Positions 35,679-44,353 of a DNA stretch of 64,000 bases are shown piece by piece (the stretch's first letter is position 1; each line of letters opens with the position of its first letter). Origin of the DNA: Paraburkholderia panacisoli (GTDB lineage: Bacteria; Pseudomonadota; Gammaproteobacteria; Burkholderiales; Burkholderiaceae); assembly GCF_008369935.1 (NCBI RefSeq), contig NZ_VTUZ01000013.1, forward strand, positions 182,391-246,390, read 5' to 3'. The notes under the pieces are model-generated. The model was not told the DNA's origin. It did no database searches and saw only the letters and a program-made list of their open reading frames with translations. Both the position numbers and the translations under genes were made by a program.

Positions 35679-37328
35679 TCAGCGGATGCCGCTCGGCGCA
35701 TCCGCACGCGCGCTCGGGCGCAAGCCGGCATCGACCCGCAGATCGAAATGGGCGTAGTCCGGAAAGAGCTGCGGCGCCTTCACGTGCAAGGGCAGCCCGG
35801 CCAAAGTCAGTTGCCGCTGCCACGCGTGAACGTGGCCGATGCCGGCACGGCTCGCCACGAAGCGTCCCCGCGATTGCGCCGCCGAGGCTCCGGCACGGCG
35901 CCCCATGCTCAGGATGTCGAGCAGGGCGTTGCCCATCAGCCGGTTGCGTCCGTGAATGCCGCCCGTGACCTCGCCGACGCAATACAGGCCGGGGACGCTC
36001 GTTGCGCCTTCCTTGTCGATCGTCACGCCGCCGTTCTGGTAGTGCAGGGTCGGGTAGACGAGGAAAGGCTCCTGCGCTGCATCGTGACCGCACTTATGCG
36101 CGAGATGGCGCAGCGTCACTAGACGCCTTTCCAGAATGCCTGGATTCTCCAGTTCGAGCGTCGGGGTGTCGAGAAATACGCCGATCTGCCCATCGCGTTC
36201 GATGCCGCGCCCTTGCGCACATTCGCGCAGGATCGCCGAAGCCACGATGTCACGCGGCTTGAGTTCGTCCACGAAGCGCTCGCCCTCGCCGTTAATCAGC
36301 CTGGCGCCGGCGGAGCGCGCGGCTTCCGAGATGAGTCCGCCCGCGAGGTGGGTCGGATAGGCGATGCCGGTGGGGTGATACTGGAACGAGTCGAGTTCGC
36401 GCAGGTGTGCGCCGATTCGATAGGCGAGTACGAGTCCGTCGGCGGTGGCGCCGTAGTGGTTGGACGTCGGAAAGGAATTGAGGTGCAGCCGCCCGGCGCC
36501 GCCGGTGGCGAGGATCACCGCATGTGCGCGCACCAGCGAGAAGGTGCGCCATTCCAGGTTGTAGATCACGGCCCCGGCGCAGCGCCCCCGCTCATCGGAC
36601 AGCAATTCGACGACGGGGCAGCGGTTCCACACGTCGATGCCCGGATCGAGATCCACCGCCTCGCGCAGCACGCGCATCATCTCCAACCCGGTGTAGTCCC
36701 GATAGGAGAGAATGCGCGCGGCCGACGCGCCTCCGGGCTTTTTGCGCAGCAGGTTGCCGCCAAGAGGCTGGTCTTCTTCCAGGTCGAACATCATGCCGAG
36801 CTGGATCAGCCAGCGAATCACATCGGGGCCGTCCATCACCATCTGCGCCACGAGTTCGGGCTCGCCGCAGAAGTGCCCGGCGCGCAGCGTGTCCTCGAAG
36901 TGCAGTTGGGGGCTGTCGTCCTCTCCGACGGCGGCCTGGATTCCGCCTTCGGCCATCACGGTGTTGCTGTCGCCCAGCCGCAGCTTGGTCGCGAGCATCA
37001 CGCGCGCACCTTGCTTTGCCGCGGTGAGCGCCGCGGCGCATCCGCCGCCGCCGCCGCCGATGACAAGCACATCGGTGGTCACGAGCTGCGCGCCGGCCAG
37101 GTCGACGTCGTCGATCAGCGCATTGGCTTGAAGATAGCGGGCAAGATCGTGCTGACAGGGCGCTCCGCGGTTCACCCCGACGCTAAGTGCAACGTGCGCA
37201 TTGGACCCGTGGTCGGGGTGATAGCCCTTGAGCAGTTCATCGACGGACGCGTCATCGCTGCGTACCGAGGGCGTTACACCGGCACGGTAGCGCTTGCGTG
37301 CGACTTCATAAGGAATGCTGATGGGCAT
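35679..37328 (-). CDS. Fumarate reductase/succinate dehydrogenase-type flavoprotein subunit (soluble, non-covalent FAD)
   Basis: 549 residues. FAD-binding GGGGGGCAAALTAAKQG (91-107), FAD loop MAEGGIQAAVG, substrate motifs ELDSFQYHPTGI and GEGERFVDELKPRD with the catalytic Arg of PRDIVAS. The His that binds FAD covalently in Sdh/FrdA (R-S-H-T) is Asn122 here (DSNTV), as in soluble relatives such as L-aspartate oxidase and thiol:fumarate reductase. There is an ~80-residue N-terminal extension. No membrane anchor genes are present. With the iron-sulfur and NuoF-like neighbours it could be an NADH-dependent fumarate reductase; the true acceptor is unproven. Confidence 0.85.
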   Translation of the reverse strand: MPISIPYEVARKRYRAGVTPSVRSDDASVDELLKGYHPDHGSNAHVALSVGVNRGAPCQHDLARYLQANALIDDVDLAGAQLVTTDVLVIGGGGGGCAAALTAAKQGARVMLATKLRLGDSNTVMAEGGIQAAVGEDDSPQLHFEDTLRAGHFCGEPELVAQMVMDGPDVIRWLIQLGMMFDLEEDQPLGGNLLRKKPGGASAARILSYRDYTGLEMMRVLREAVDLDPGIDVWNRCPVVELLSDERGRCAGAVIYNLEWRTFSLVRAHAVILATGGAGRLHLNSFPTSNHYGATADGLVLAYRIGAHLRELDSFQYHPTGIAYPTHLAGGLISEAARSAGARLINGEGERFVDELKPRDIVASAILRECAQGRGIERDGQIGVFLDTPTLELENPGILERRLVTLRHLAHKCGHDAAQEPFLVYPTLHYQNGGVTIDKEGATSVPGLYCVGEVTGGIHGRNRLMGNALLDILSMGRRAGASAAQSRGRFVASRAGIGHVHAWQRQLTLAGLPLHVKAPQLFPDYAHFDLRVDAGLRPSARADAPSGIR

Positions 37329-37343
37329 GATCTTTCGATCTGG

Positions 37344-37982
37344 TCAGCGCGGCGGCTGCGCGCCCGGCGCATCGAAATCGATCTTCATCTCACCGCTTTC
37401 GATCTGCTGCAGCCGCCGCATGAGATTGGCCGGCCGCAGCGACAGCGCTGCAATCGTTCTTCGCACGAACAGGCCGAGATGATTCGGCCTGATATGTTCG
37501 GGGCAGGCGAGCGTGCAGAGATTACACATCACGCATTCGTCGAACACCTCGCTCGACGCGGCCAGCTTGCCGTCCACGGCGAGATTCACGCCGCGCTGCA
37601 CCTCAAGGCCCTTCGGACAGGCGCGATCGCAGCCGTTGCAGTGGCGACAGTGAGAGGCTTCAGGGAATATTTCGGAGATCGCGCGCAACGTCTGCCAGCT
37701 GTCGCGGATGTCCTCGATGCGGTACACGTGACGTGCCGAAGCAGTGAAGTAATCGAGGAATGCCACCTGCATACCGTCTTCGATCAGGGTCTCGCAGGCA
37801 AGCTCAGTCTTCACCTCCTGTTCGCCGCTGCGCCGGACCATGACGCGGCATGAGCCGCATACCCCCTGGCCCATGCAGCCGACGCCCTCGACAAGCGTCT
37901 CCCCTGCATGCACGAAGGCCTGCAGGATCGAGCAATTGGCCGGGGCCTCGACTTGGCGTCCTTCAATGCTCAGGCAAACCAT
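37344..37982 (-). CDS. Iron-sulfur subunit: 2Fe-2S ferredoxin domain plus two 4Fe-4S clusters
   Basis: 212 residues from ATG 37982; a TTG 15 codons upstream is less likely. Cys36, 42, 45 and 63 make a plant-type [2Fe-2S] site (CMGQGVCGSC). C112/115/118/122 and C150/153/156/160 are two CxxCxxCxxxCP motifs. SdhB normally has one of its second-site cysteines arranged for 3Fe-4S; here both look like 4Fe-4S, as in TfrB/HdrC-type proteins. It should wire the flavoprotein to the NuoF-like subunit. 15 bp upstream of the flavoprotein gene. Confidence 0.86.
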   Translation of the reverse strand: MVCLSIEGRQVEAPANCSILQAFVHAGETLVEGVGCMGQGVCGSCRVMVRRSGEQEVKTELACETLIEDGMQVAFLDYFTASARHVYRIEDIRDSWQTLRAISEIFPEASHCRHCNGCDRACPKGLEVQRGVNLAVDGKLAASSEVFDECVMCNLCTLACPEHIRPNHLGLFVRRTIAALSLRPANLMRRLQQIESGEMKIDFDAPGAQPPR

Positions 37983-38050
37983 CTTCTCGCACCCTTTTTC
38001 CGCCTGGACGAATGCAGGCGTCCTCAATTGCCAGGGTTGATTGCCGGCGC

Positions 38051-39829
38051 TTATCGCATCGCGCCTGCCAGGCTTTCCGCCTCCAGTCCGACGATCAGGT
38101 CCAGCTCGCCGCTGCTGAACGATTGCGTCGCGGGGACGCCGGCCGCCTTCAGCGCGGCGGTGTCGAGCCGGGACGCGTCGGACAGCACGACGCGCAGCCG
38201 CGTGGCGGCAAGCGCTTCGAGCTTCTGAATGTTGGCGGCGCCACCCAGCGCTGCGCGGATCTTTTCCGCACGCACCGTCTGCTGCGTCGGGCTTTGCGCT
38301 GGAATCGCGGCGGCTGCAACCGGAGCCGCGGCTTCAGCAGCAGGCGTACCGACCGGCGCGAGTTCAGCTTCGCTGCCTGCCGTTTTCAGGTATTCCTGCA
38401 TGTCGGTCTTCATGTTCTCCGACAGCGGCCCGAAGATCGCCTGCACGCCGTTACCAACGCGCACCACGCCCGCTGCACCGAGCGCCTTGAGTTTGCCGTC
38501 GTTGACGAGCGCCGGATTGTCCACCGTGATGCGCAGACGCGTGATGCAGGCGTCGAGGCTCCGGATGTTGGAACGGCCACCGAAGGCGAGCACGAGTTCG
38601 CGCGAACGTCCGCCAACGCCGCTCGTGCCGACTGTGGCTGTTTCGACTGTGTCGTCCTCGCGGCCCGGCGTCTTGAGGTCGAAGCGGGTAATCACGAAGC
38701 GGAACACGCAGTAATAGATGACGGCGTAGATCGGACCGAGGATGAAGACGTACCAGGCGTGAGTCGCCTTGTTGCCGATCAGGTTGAACATCAGGAAGTC
38801 GATGCCGCCCTGCGAGAAAGTGAACCCCATGTGCATGTTCAAGGTGTTGGCAACGAACTGCGCCGACGCCGCGAGGCACGCGTGGATGAAGTAGAGGACC
38901 GGGGCAACGAAAAGGAAGGCGAATTCGATCGGCTCGGTGATGCCGGTGAGGAACGAAGTCAGCGCGGCCGAGACCATGATGCCGCCGACGGAGACCTTCT
39001 TCTCCGGCTTGGCGCAGTGCCAGATTGCAATCGCAGCGGCTGGCAGGCCGAACATCTTGAACAGGAACGCGCCCGCCAGGATGCCGGCGGTGGGATCGCC
39101 CGCGAAGAAGCGGTTGATGTCGCCGTGAACAACCTTGCCGGTCGTCGGGTCCATGAAGCTGCCCGCCTCGAAGAAGAACGGCACGTTCCAGATGTGGTGC
39201 AGGCCGAACGGAATCAGCAGACGCTCGACGAAGCCGTAGACCGTCGCCGCGGTGCGCGGATCCGAAACCGCCGCCCACTGCGAAAACGCCTTGATCGCGC
39301 TGCCGATCGGCGGCCACACGACGGACAGGATCCCGCCGAGCACGATGGCTCCGATGGCCGTCACGATCGGCACGAAGCGCTTGCCCGCGAAGAAGCCGAG
39401 ATAGGCCGGCAGCGCGATCCTGTAGTAGCGGTTGAACATCCATGCCGCCAGGCCGCCCGCCAGGATGCCGCCGAACACGCCGGTCTGGATCGACGGGATG
39501 CCCATGATCGTGTCGGGCTCGACGCCTTCCGCCTTGGCGATCACGCCCAGGGTCGCCGTCATGACGAGGTAGCCGATCGTCGCGGCGACGCCTGAAACGC
39601 CATCGTTCTCGGTGAAGCCGAGCGCAACGCCGATCGCGAAGATCAGCGGCAGGTTGCCGAAGATCACGTCGCCTGCGTTCTTCATGAGCGCGAGCACGAT
39701 GGCCGGCACGTAACCGTGGAAGTCGGTCGCGCCCAGGCCGAGCAACAGTCCGGCCACGGGCAGCACCGCGACGGGCAGCATCAGCGATTTGCCGACCTTC
39801 TGCACGACTCCGAACGCGTTCTTGAACAT
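38051..39829 (-). CDS. nagE: PTS N-acetylglucosamine permease EIICBB
   Basis: 592 residues from ATG 39829 (GGGAG site); the longer open frame is spurious. EIIC membrane domain about 1-385 with VERLLIPFGLHHIWNVPFFF and GITEPIEFAFLFVAP. First EIIB about 405-480 with phospho-Cys428 (DACITRLR). A second EIIB-like domain, about 520-592, has Ala in place of the Cys (ALAATRLR), so it cannot be phosphorylated in the usual way. It takes up and phosphorylates GlcNAc or a glucose-type sugar with phosphate from the fused EI protein just upstream. Confidence 0.9.
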   Translation of the reverse strand: MFKNAFGVVQKVGKSLMLPVAVLPVAGLLLGLGATDFHGYVPAIVLALMKNAGDVIFGNLPLIFAIGVALGFTENDGVSGVAATIGYLVMTATLGVIAKAEGVEPDTIMGIPSIQTGVFGGILAGGLAAWMFNRYYRIALPAYLGFFAGKRFVPIVTAIGAIVLGGILSVVWPPIGSAIKAFSQWAAVSDPRTAATVYGFVERLLIPFGLHHIWNVPFFFEAGSFMDPTTGKVVHGDINRFFAGDPTAGILAGAFLFKMFGLPAAAIAIWHCAKPEKKVSVGGIMVSAALTSFLTGITEPIEFAFLFVAPVLYFIHACLAASAQFVANTLNMHMGFTFSQGGIDFLMFNLIGNKATHAWYVFILGPIYAVIYYCVFRFVITRFDLKTPGREDDTVETATVGTSGVGGRSRELVLAFGGRSNIRSLDACITRLRITVDNPALVNDGKLKALGAAGVVRVGNGVQAIFGPLSENMKTDMQEYLKTAGSEAELAPVGTPAAEAAAPVAAAAIPAQSPTQQTVRAEKIRAALGGAANIQKLEALAATRLRVVLSDASRLDTAALKAAGVPATQSFSSGELDLIVGLEAESLAGAMR

Positions 39830-39851
39830 GGTTGATCTCCCGCTGGCCAGC

Positions 39852-42389
39852 TTATTCGGCGTAGGGGGTGAGGAGGGCGCGGACCTCGGCAGCGGTGCCG
39901 AGCTGCAGCACGCTGGCGGCGAGCTTGCGGGCTTCGTCCATCGTGATCCTCGCGAGCTGGGCCTTGATGGACCCGACCGCCGGCACGCTGACCGAGAGTT
40001 CATCGACGCCGAGGCCGACGAGTACGGGCACGGCCATCGTATCCGACGCCATGCCGCCGCAAATACCGACCCATTTGCCATGCTTGTGCGCGCCGTCGAC
40101 CGTCATGCCGATCAGGCGCAGCACCGCCGGGTGCAGCGCGTCGGCTTGCTTCGCAAGCTTCGGATGCCCGCGGTCCATCGCGAGCGTATATTGCGTCAGA
40201 TCGTTGGTGCCGATCGAAAAGAAATCGACTTCGCGCGCGAGCGGCTCGGCGATCAGCGCGGCAGACGGCACTTCGATCATCACGCCGACCTTGACGCTGC
40301 TCGCGCGATCGCCGGCCTCTTCCAGCAGGATCTTTCTGGCCGCGCGCACTTCCTCGATCGCGGCGACCATCGGAAACATCACATGCAGATTGCCGATGGA
40401 GGCGGCGCGCAAGATCGCCCGCAGCTGCGTGCGGAAGATGTCGGGGCGGTCGAGACTCACGCGCACGCCGCGCAGGCCGAGGAAGGGGTTGTCTTCCGCG
40501 GGCAGCGGCAGGTAGGAGAGCGGCTTGTCGCCGCCGACGTCGAGCGTGCGGACCACGAGCGGACGCTCGCGGCCGAGCGCTTCGGCCACCGCGCAGTATT
40601 GCGCGGCTTGCTCATCCTCAGACGGCGCGGTGTCGCGGTTGTCGAACAGGAACTCGGAGCGCAACAGGCCCACCCCTTCGGCGCCGGCCGCCACTGCATC
40701 GCGCGCTTCCTGCGCGTTGCGGATGTTCGCGACCACCTCGACGCGATGACCGTCGGCCGTCACGGCAAGCTTGCTTGCGGCAAGCTTCTCTTCTTCGCGT
40801 TTCGCCGTCTGGCGTCCGATGCGTTCGCGTGCCTGATCGAGCTCCCCGGCGCTCGGATTGCGCCGCAAGCTGCCATGCGTGCCATCGAGCACGACGAGCG
40901 TCCCATCGGGAAGCTGGAGCGCTTCTTCGTCGATGCCGCAAATCGCCGGGATACCCAGCGAGCGCGCGAGGATCGCGACGTGACTCGTGGCGCCGCCGGT
41001 CGTCGTGCAGAAACCGACCACCTTGCTGCGATCGAGTGAGGCGGTGTCGGACGGCGAAAGCTCCTCGGCGATCAGGATCGAATCGGCAGGCACTTCGATC
41101 TGCGCCTGCTTCACGCCGGCAAGCAGTGCCAGCATGCGGCGCCCGACATCACGAATGTCGCCGGCGCGTTCGCGCAAGAGCGGATTGTCGAGCGCATCGA
41201 GCGAGCGCGCCTGCGTCTCGACAGCAGCGCGCCACGCGAAGCCCGCGCTCTTGCCTTCGCTGATCGCGCCGATTGCCAGGTCGCTAAGGTCGGGGTCTTC
41301 GAGCAGTTCGAGGTGCGCGTCGAGGATTTGCGCCTTCGAGGGATCGGTGAGTTTGGCTTTGACCGCCTCGATCTGCTGGCGCGCTTCGTGCCGGGCCGAT
41401 TCGAGCCGCGCCCGTTCGCGCTGCGGCGATTCGCCCGCTTCCGCGACGTCGATGACTTCCTGGCGGAACTGCACGATCTTGCCGACCGCGAGCCCGGGCG
41501 AGGCCGATACGCCGGTCAGCTCATTGGCGTCGGCGGGGGCCGTGCGGGTGGCGGCGACGGGGGTAGGCGGCGCCGCGGCCGGTGCGGCAGCGGGGGCGTC
41601 GCCGGGTTTTTCGCCCGAACCTGCTGCCAGCAAACGCGCGATCGCGGCGGCGGCTTCGCCCGCGTCGGGACCGGCCGCCTGGACGCGGATCTTGTCGCCG
41701 AAGTTCGTCGCGAGCCCCATCAGCGCCACGACCGACTTGGCGTTCGCACTGTCGCCGCCGCGCAGCAGGCGGATCTCGGACTTGTACTTTTTCGCTTCGA
41801 CGGCGACGACCGCGGCAGGCCGTGCGTGCAGGCCTGCGGGATTCGGCAGGGTGACTTCGTCGGAGACGATCGCGCCCGCCGTGCTGCCCGTATCTTCCGC
41901 GGGCTCGCTGCCGACGAGTTCGACAGACAGCGCCGTGTCCTTGCCCGCGGTGACGAGTCCCGTCGCGGGCACGTAGCGCGTGACGAGATCGCCGTTGGCG
42001 ATCACCATCTGCGTGAGCAGGCTCGCCGCCTTCGCACCGACGACGAGTGGATCGAAACGGATCAGCGGCTGGCCCGTCGCGACGGTATCGCCTTCCTTGA
42101 CCAGTGGAGTGAAGCCTTCGCCGCGCAGCATCACCGTATCGAGCCCGATGTGCAGCAACACCTCGAGCCCGTTATCTCCCGTAACCGTCGCGGCGTGGTT
42201 CGCGCGATGCAGTTGCGTGACCTTGCCGGGCAGCGGGGAGAGCAGCTCGTCCGAGATCGGGTCGATCGACACGCCGTCGCCGACCATCTTCTGCGCGAAG
42301 ACCGGATCGGGCACGGTTGCAAGCGGCACCATCACGCCTGAGAGCGGCGCCGCCAACTCGATGCGTATTGGACGCTGGGGGGCTTTCAT
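39852..42389 (-). CDS. Multiphosphoryl transfer protein: EIIA-HPr-EI fusion
   Basis: 845 residues. EIIA(Glc/Nag) about 1-165 with phospho-His80 (VLLHIGLD) and His65. HPr about 175-260 with His188 (PAGLHARPAA). EI about 290-845 with His470 (GGATSHVAILARS) and the PEP-binding GVGLLRSEFLF and FSIGTNDLTQY motifs. One protein carries phosphate from PEP to the NagE EIIB. First gene of a minus-strand operon; nagE follows after 22 bp. This architecture is known from Burkholderia and Pseudomonas GlcNAc/fructose systems. Confidence 0.92.
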   Translation of the reverse strand: MKAPQRPIRIELAAPLSGVMVPLATVPDPVFAQKMVGDGVSIDPISDELLSPLPGKVTQLHRANHAATVTGDNGLEVLLHIGLDTVMLRGEGFTPLVKEGDTVATGQPLIRFDPLVVGAKAASLLTQMVIANGDLVTRYVPATGLVTAGKDTALSVELVGSEPAEDTGSTAGAIVSDEVTLPNPAGLHARPAAVVAVEAKKYKSEIRLLRGGDSANAKSVVALMGLATNFGDKIRVQAAGPDAGEAAAAIARLLAAGSGEKPGDAPAAAPAAAPPTPVAATRTAPADANELTGVSASPGLAVGKIVQFRQEVIDVAEAGESPQRERARLESARHEARQQIEAVKAKLTDPSKAQILDAHLELLEDPDLSDLAIGAISEGKSAGFAWRAAVETQARSLDALDNPLLRERAGDIRDVGRRMLALLAGVKQAQIEVPADSILIAEELSPSDTASLDRSKVVGFCTTTGGATSHVAILARSLGIPAICGIDEEALQLPDGTLVVLDGTHGSLRRNPSAGELDQARERIGRQTAKREEEKLAASKLAVTADGHRVEVVANIRNAQEARDAVAAGAEGVGLLRSEFLFDNRDTAPSEDEQAAQYCAVAEALGRERPLVVRTLDVGGDKPLSYLPLPAEDNPFLGLRGVRVSLDRPDIFRTQLRAILRAASIGNLHVMFPMVAAIEEVRAARKILLEEAGDRASSVKVGVMIEVPSAALIAEPLAREVDFFSIGTNDLTQYTLAMDRGHPKLAKQADALHPAVLRLIGMTVDGAHKHGKWVGICGGMASDTMAVPVLVGLGVDELSVSVPAVGSIKAQLARITMDEARKLAASVLQLGTAAEVRALLTPYAE

Positions 42390-42929
42390 CTGCGCGACTC
42401 CTTTGGTTTGACGCCCGGTTGAAACTCTTCGATTTGAGCGCCGCGAGCCCGGTCTTCGCTGTCGACGATGGCCAAAAGCTCAGGGGATCGATCGGGTTAG
42501 GGTAAAACCCTAGGCTTGCCGGGGAGTTGCGCTGCGGAGGACTGGGGCCAGCCTAGCTCAATCATAGGCAACGACTTGGTGATTCGCTGACCGAATTAAT
42601 GCGCTCGCGTTTTGACGAGGTCTGTTTGCGAATTGAGTAAGTGGTGAGTTTGCCTGTTGAGCCAGAGCGGCTTCTTTACTGGCAATTTCGATGGAAAGAG
42701 GTGCCGGCAGGTGCGCCGCAAACAGTAATTGGCGCCCACTGTCACCGCATCAGACCATGGTCGCATTGTCCTTCTATGTTTTTGAACCTACATTGAAAAT
42801 TCACCTTCAGACGGTCGAGAAGCTTTAATCCCAGGCGGTATGATCGGGCGGGCGTCGAGCGGGTGGGTGGCGTTCCAGGAGCGGCGATTCTATTCGCCGT
42901 TGCGTCTGTGCGCCTTGAAAGGAACCGCC
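42390..42929. other. Divergent control region, PTS operon / AspT remnant
   Basis: About 540 bp with no gene. AT-rich segments occur around 42585-42680 and 42775-42830. Contains the dyad at 42498-42512. The only regulatory-looking space for the five-gene PTS/fumarate-reductase-like operon. Confidence 0.5.
42498..42512. promoter_or_regulatory. Dyad upstream of the PTS operon
   Basis: TAGGGT-AAA-ACCCTA, a perfect 6-bp inverted repeat about 110 bp upstream of the EIIA-HPr-EI start. Short, but it stands out against GC-rich sequence. Candidate operator; the binding protein is unknown. Confidence 0.4.
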
Positions 42930-43256
42930 ATGGATGCAGTGAGGACGTTGCTTGAAACCCTGCAGCCCTTCACGTTGTTTTTGACGGTCGCGTTGGTGCC
43001 GCGCTTCGGCGTCAAGCTGCAAGCGGCGATGGCCGCGACGAAGAGCGACGGCCCCACCGTGCGCTACAAGGCCGCGCATCCGTTCGGCGTCGCGGGGCCG
43101 ATTGTCTTTCTGTATGTCCTTAGCGCACTGCTCAAACCGAATATCGTACGGCCATCGCCCAGGCTCATCGAGACCGCCGCAGTGCGCCCCGAGCGCCACA
43201 ACGGGCCGCTCACCTACGATGTCCTGCAGGTCGCCGCGCCGCTGGCGCTCGGGTAG
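42930..43256 (+). pseudogene. AspT/YidE-type transporter remnant with internal deletion
   Basis: ATG 42930 with AAGGA opens a 108-codon frame. The first ~20 residues (DAVRTLLETLQPFTLFLTVA) look like helix 1 of AspT/YidE-duplication transporters. The next block (LQAAMAATKSDGPTVRYKAA, HPFGVAGPIVFLYVLSALLK) matches the family's conserved STS-LQAA / YPFGVAGP region, which normally lies ~130 residues later. The chain then stops early. It therefore appears to be a gene shortened by an internal deletion plus 3' truncation. Family call from memory. Confidence 0.5.
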
Positions 43257-43304
43257 CGCGCCGCCGCTGAATCCCTGAACCTCGACCAGCCACGGAGGCA
43301 CACA

Positions 43305-44300
43305 ATGGACATAGCCGTCTTCAGCGCGAAGCCCTACGACCGCGAGTATCTGAATGCCGCGAATGCGGCGCACCACCATCGCCTTCAGTACTTCGACGTT
43401 CCCCTCGACGTCGACACGGTCGGCCTCGCCGCGGGGCACGGCGCCGTGTGCATCTTCGTCAATGACAGGGCGGATGCCGCCGTGCTGCAGGCGCTCGGGC
43501 GGGGCGGCACGAAGCTCGTCGCGCTGCGCTGCACCGGCTTCAACAACGTCGATCTGAAAGCCGCGGAGGACCTCGGGATCAAGGTGGTGCGGGTGGTGGA
43601 CTACTCGCCGAACTCGGTGGCCGAGCATGCCGTCGCCTTGCTGATGGCGATCAACCGCAAGATTCACCGCGCCTACAATCGCACGCGCGACTTCAATTTT
43701 TCCCTCGACAGCCTGATGGGCTTCGACCTGTGCGGCAAGACGGTCGCCGTGATCGGCACGGGGAAGATCGGGCGAGTCTTCAGCAAAATCATGGTGGGAT
43801 TCGGCTGCGACGTGATCGGCTATGACAGGTTTCCATCGCCGGAATTCGAGGCGCTGGGCGCGCGTTACGCGCTGCCGGGGGAAATCGCCGAGCGCGCGGA
43901 CGTCATCTCGCTGCACTGCCCGCTCACGCCCGACACCTATCACATCATCGACGCCGACACGCTATCGCGCGCGAAGCCCGGCGCGCTCCTGATCAACACG
44001 AGCCGTGGCGGCCTCATCGACACCGAGGCGGTCATCGCGGCGTTGAGGAGCGGGCAGTTGGGCGGGCTTGCGATCGATGTGTACGAGCAGGAGGCGAACC
44101 TGTTCTTCCGCGACCTGTCCGACACCATCATCACCGACGACATACTGCAGCGTCTCATCACGTTCCCGAACGTGATCGTGACGGGGCACCAGGCTTTTCT
44201 CACGCGCGAGGCGGTAACGACGATCTGCGCAACGACTCTGCAAAGCGTCACGGAGTTCGAGACGGGTAGGGCGCTTTCGAATCAAATTAGCGCGAACTGA
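43305..44300 (+). CDS. ldhA: D-lactate dehydrogenase (2-hydroxyacid dehydrogenase family)
   Basis: 331 residues. NAD motif GTGKIG at 151-156; catalytic R234 (TSRGGL), E263 and H295 (TGHQAFLT). The segment NRTRDFNFSLDSLMGFDL is typical of fermentative D-LDH rather than PGDH. It reduces pyruvate to D-lactate, reoxidising NADH. GGAGGC precedes the ATG. It lies between the AspT remnant and the phosphoketolase/phosphorylase pair, consistent with low-oxygen carbon overflow. Confidence 0.9.
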   Translation: MDIAVFSAKPYDREYLNAANAAHHHRLQYFDVPLDVDTVGLAAGHGAVCIFVNDRADAAVLQALGRGGTKLVALRCTGFNNVDLKAAEDLGIKVVRVVDYSPNSVAEHAVALLMAINRKIHRAYNRTRDFNFSLDSLMGFDLCGKTVAVIGTGKIGRVFSKIMVGFGCDVIGYDRFPSPEFEALGARYALPGEIAERADVISLHCPLTPDTYHIIDADTLSRAKPGALLINTSRGGLIDTEAVIAALRSGQLGGLAIDVYEQEANLFFRDLSDTIITDDILQRLITFPNVIVTGHQAFLTREAVTTICATTLQSVTEFETGRALSNQISAN

Positions 44301-44353
44301 ACGCAGCGCACGGCAGGTGGAACGGGCCCGCGGGCAGGCTCCGGAGCGGTGCG

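Noticed and set aside
36213..39595. Two long plus-strand open frames opposite the flavoprotein/iron-sulfur genes and nagE
   Set aside because: Both are shadows; the minus-strand proteins carry all the motifs and have ribosome sites.
39789..41039. Plus-strand open frame opposite the EI domain
   Set aside because: Shadow of the EIIA-HPr-EI fusion gene.
42390..42929. FNR/ANR box (TTGAT-N4-ATCAA) expected for a low-oxygen operon
   Set aside because: No acceptable match was found by eye in the divergent region.
42825..43943. 372-codon minus-strand frame opposite ldhA and the AspT remnant
   Set aside because: Shadow; ldhA is intact with all catalytic residues.
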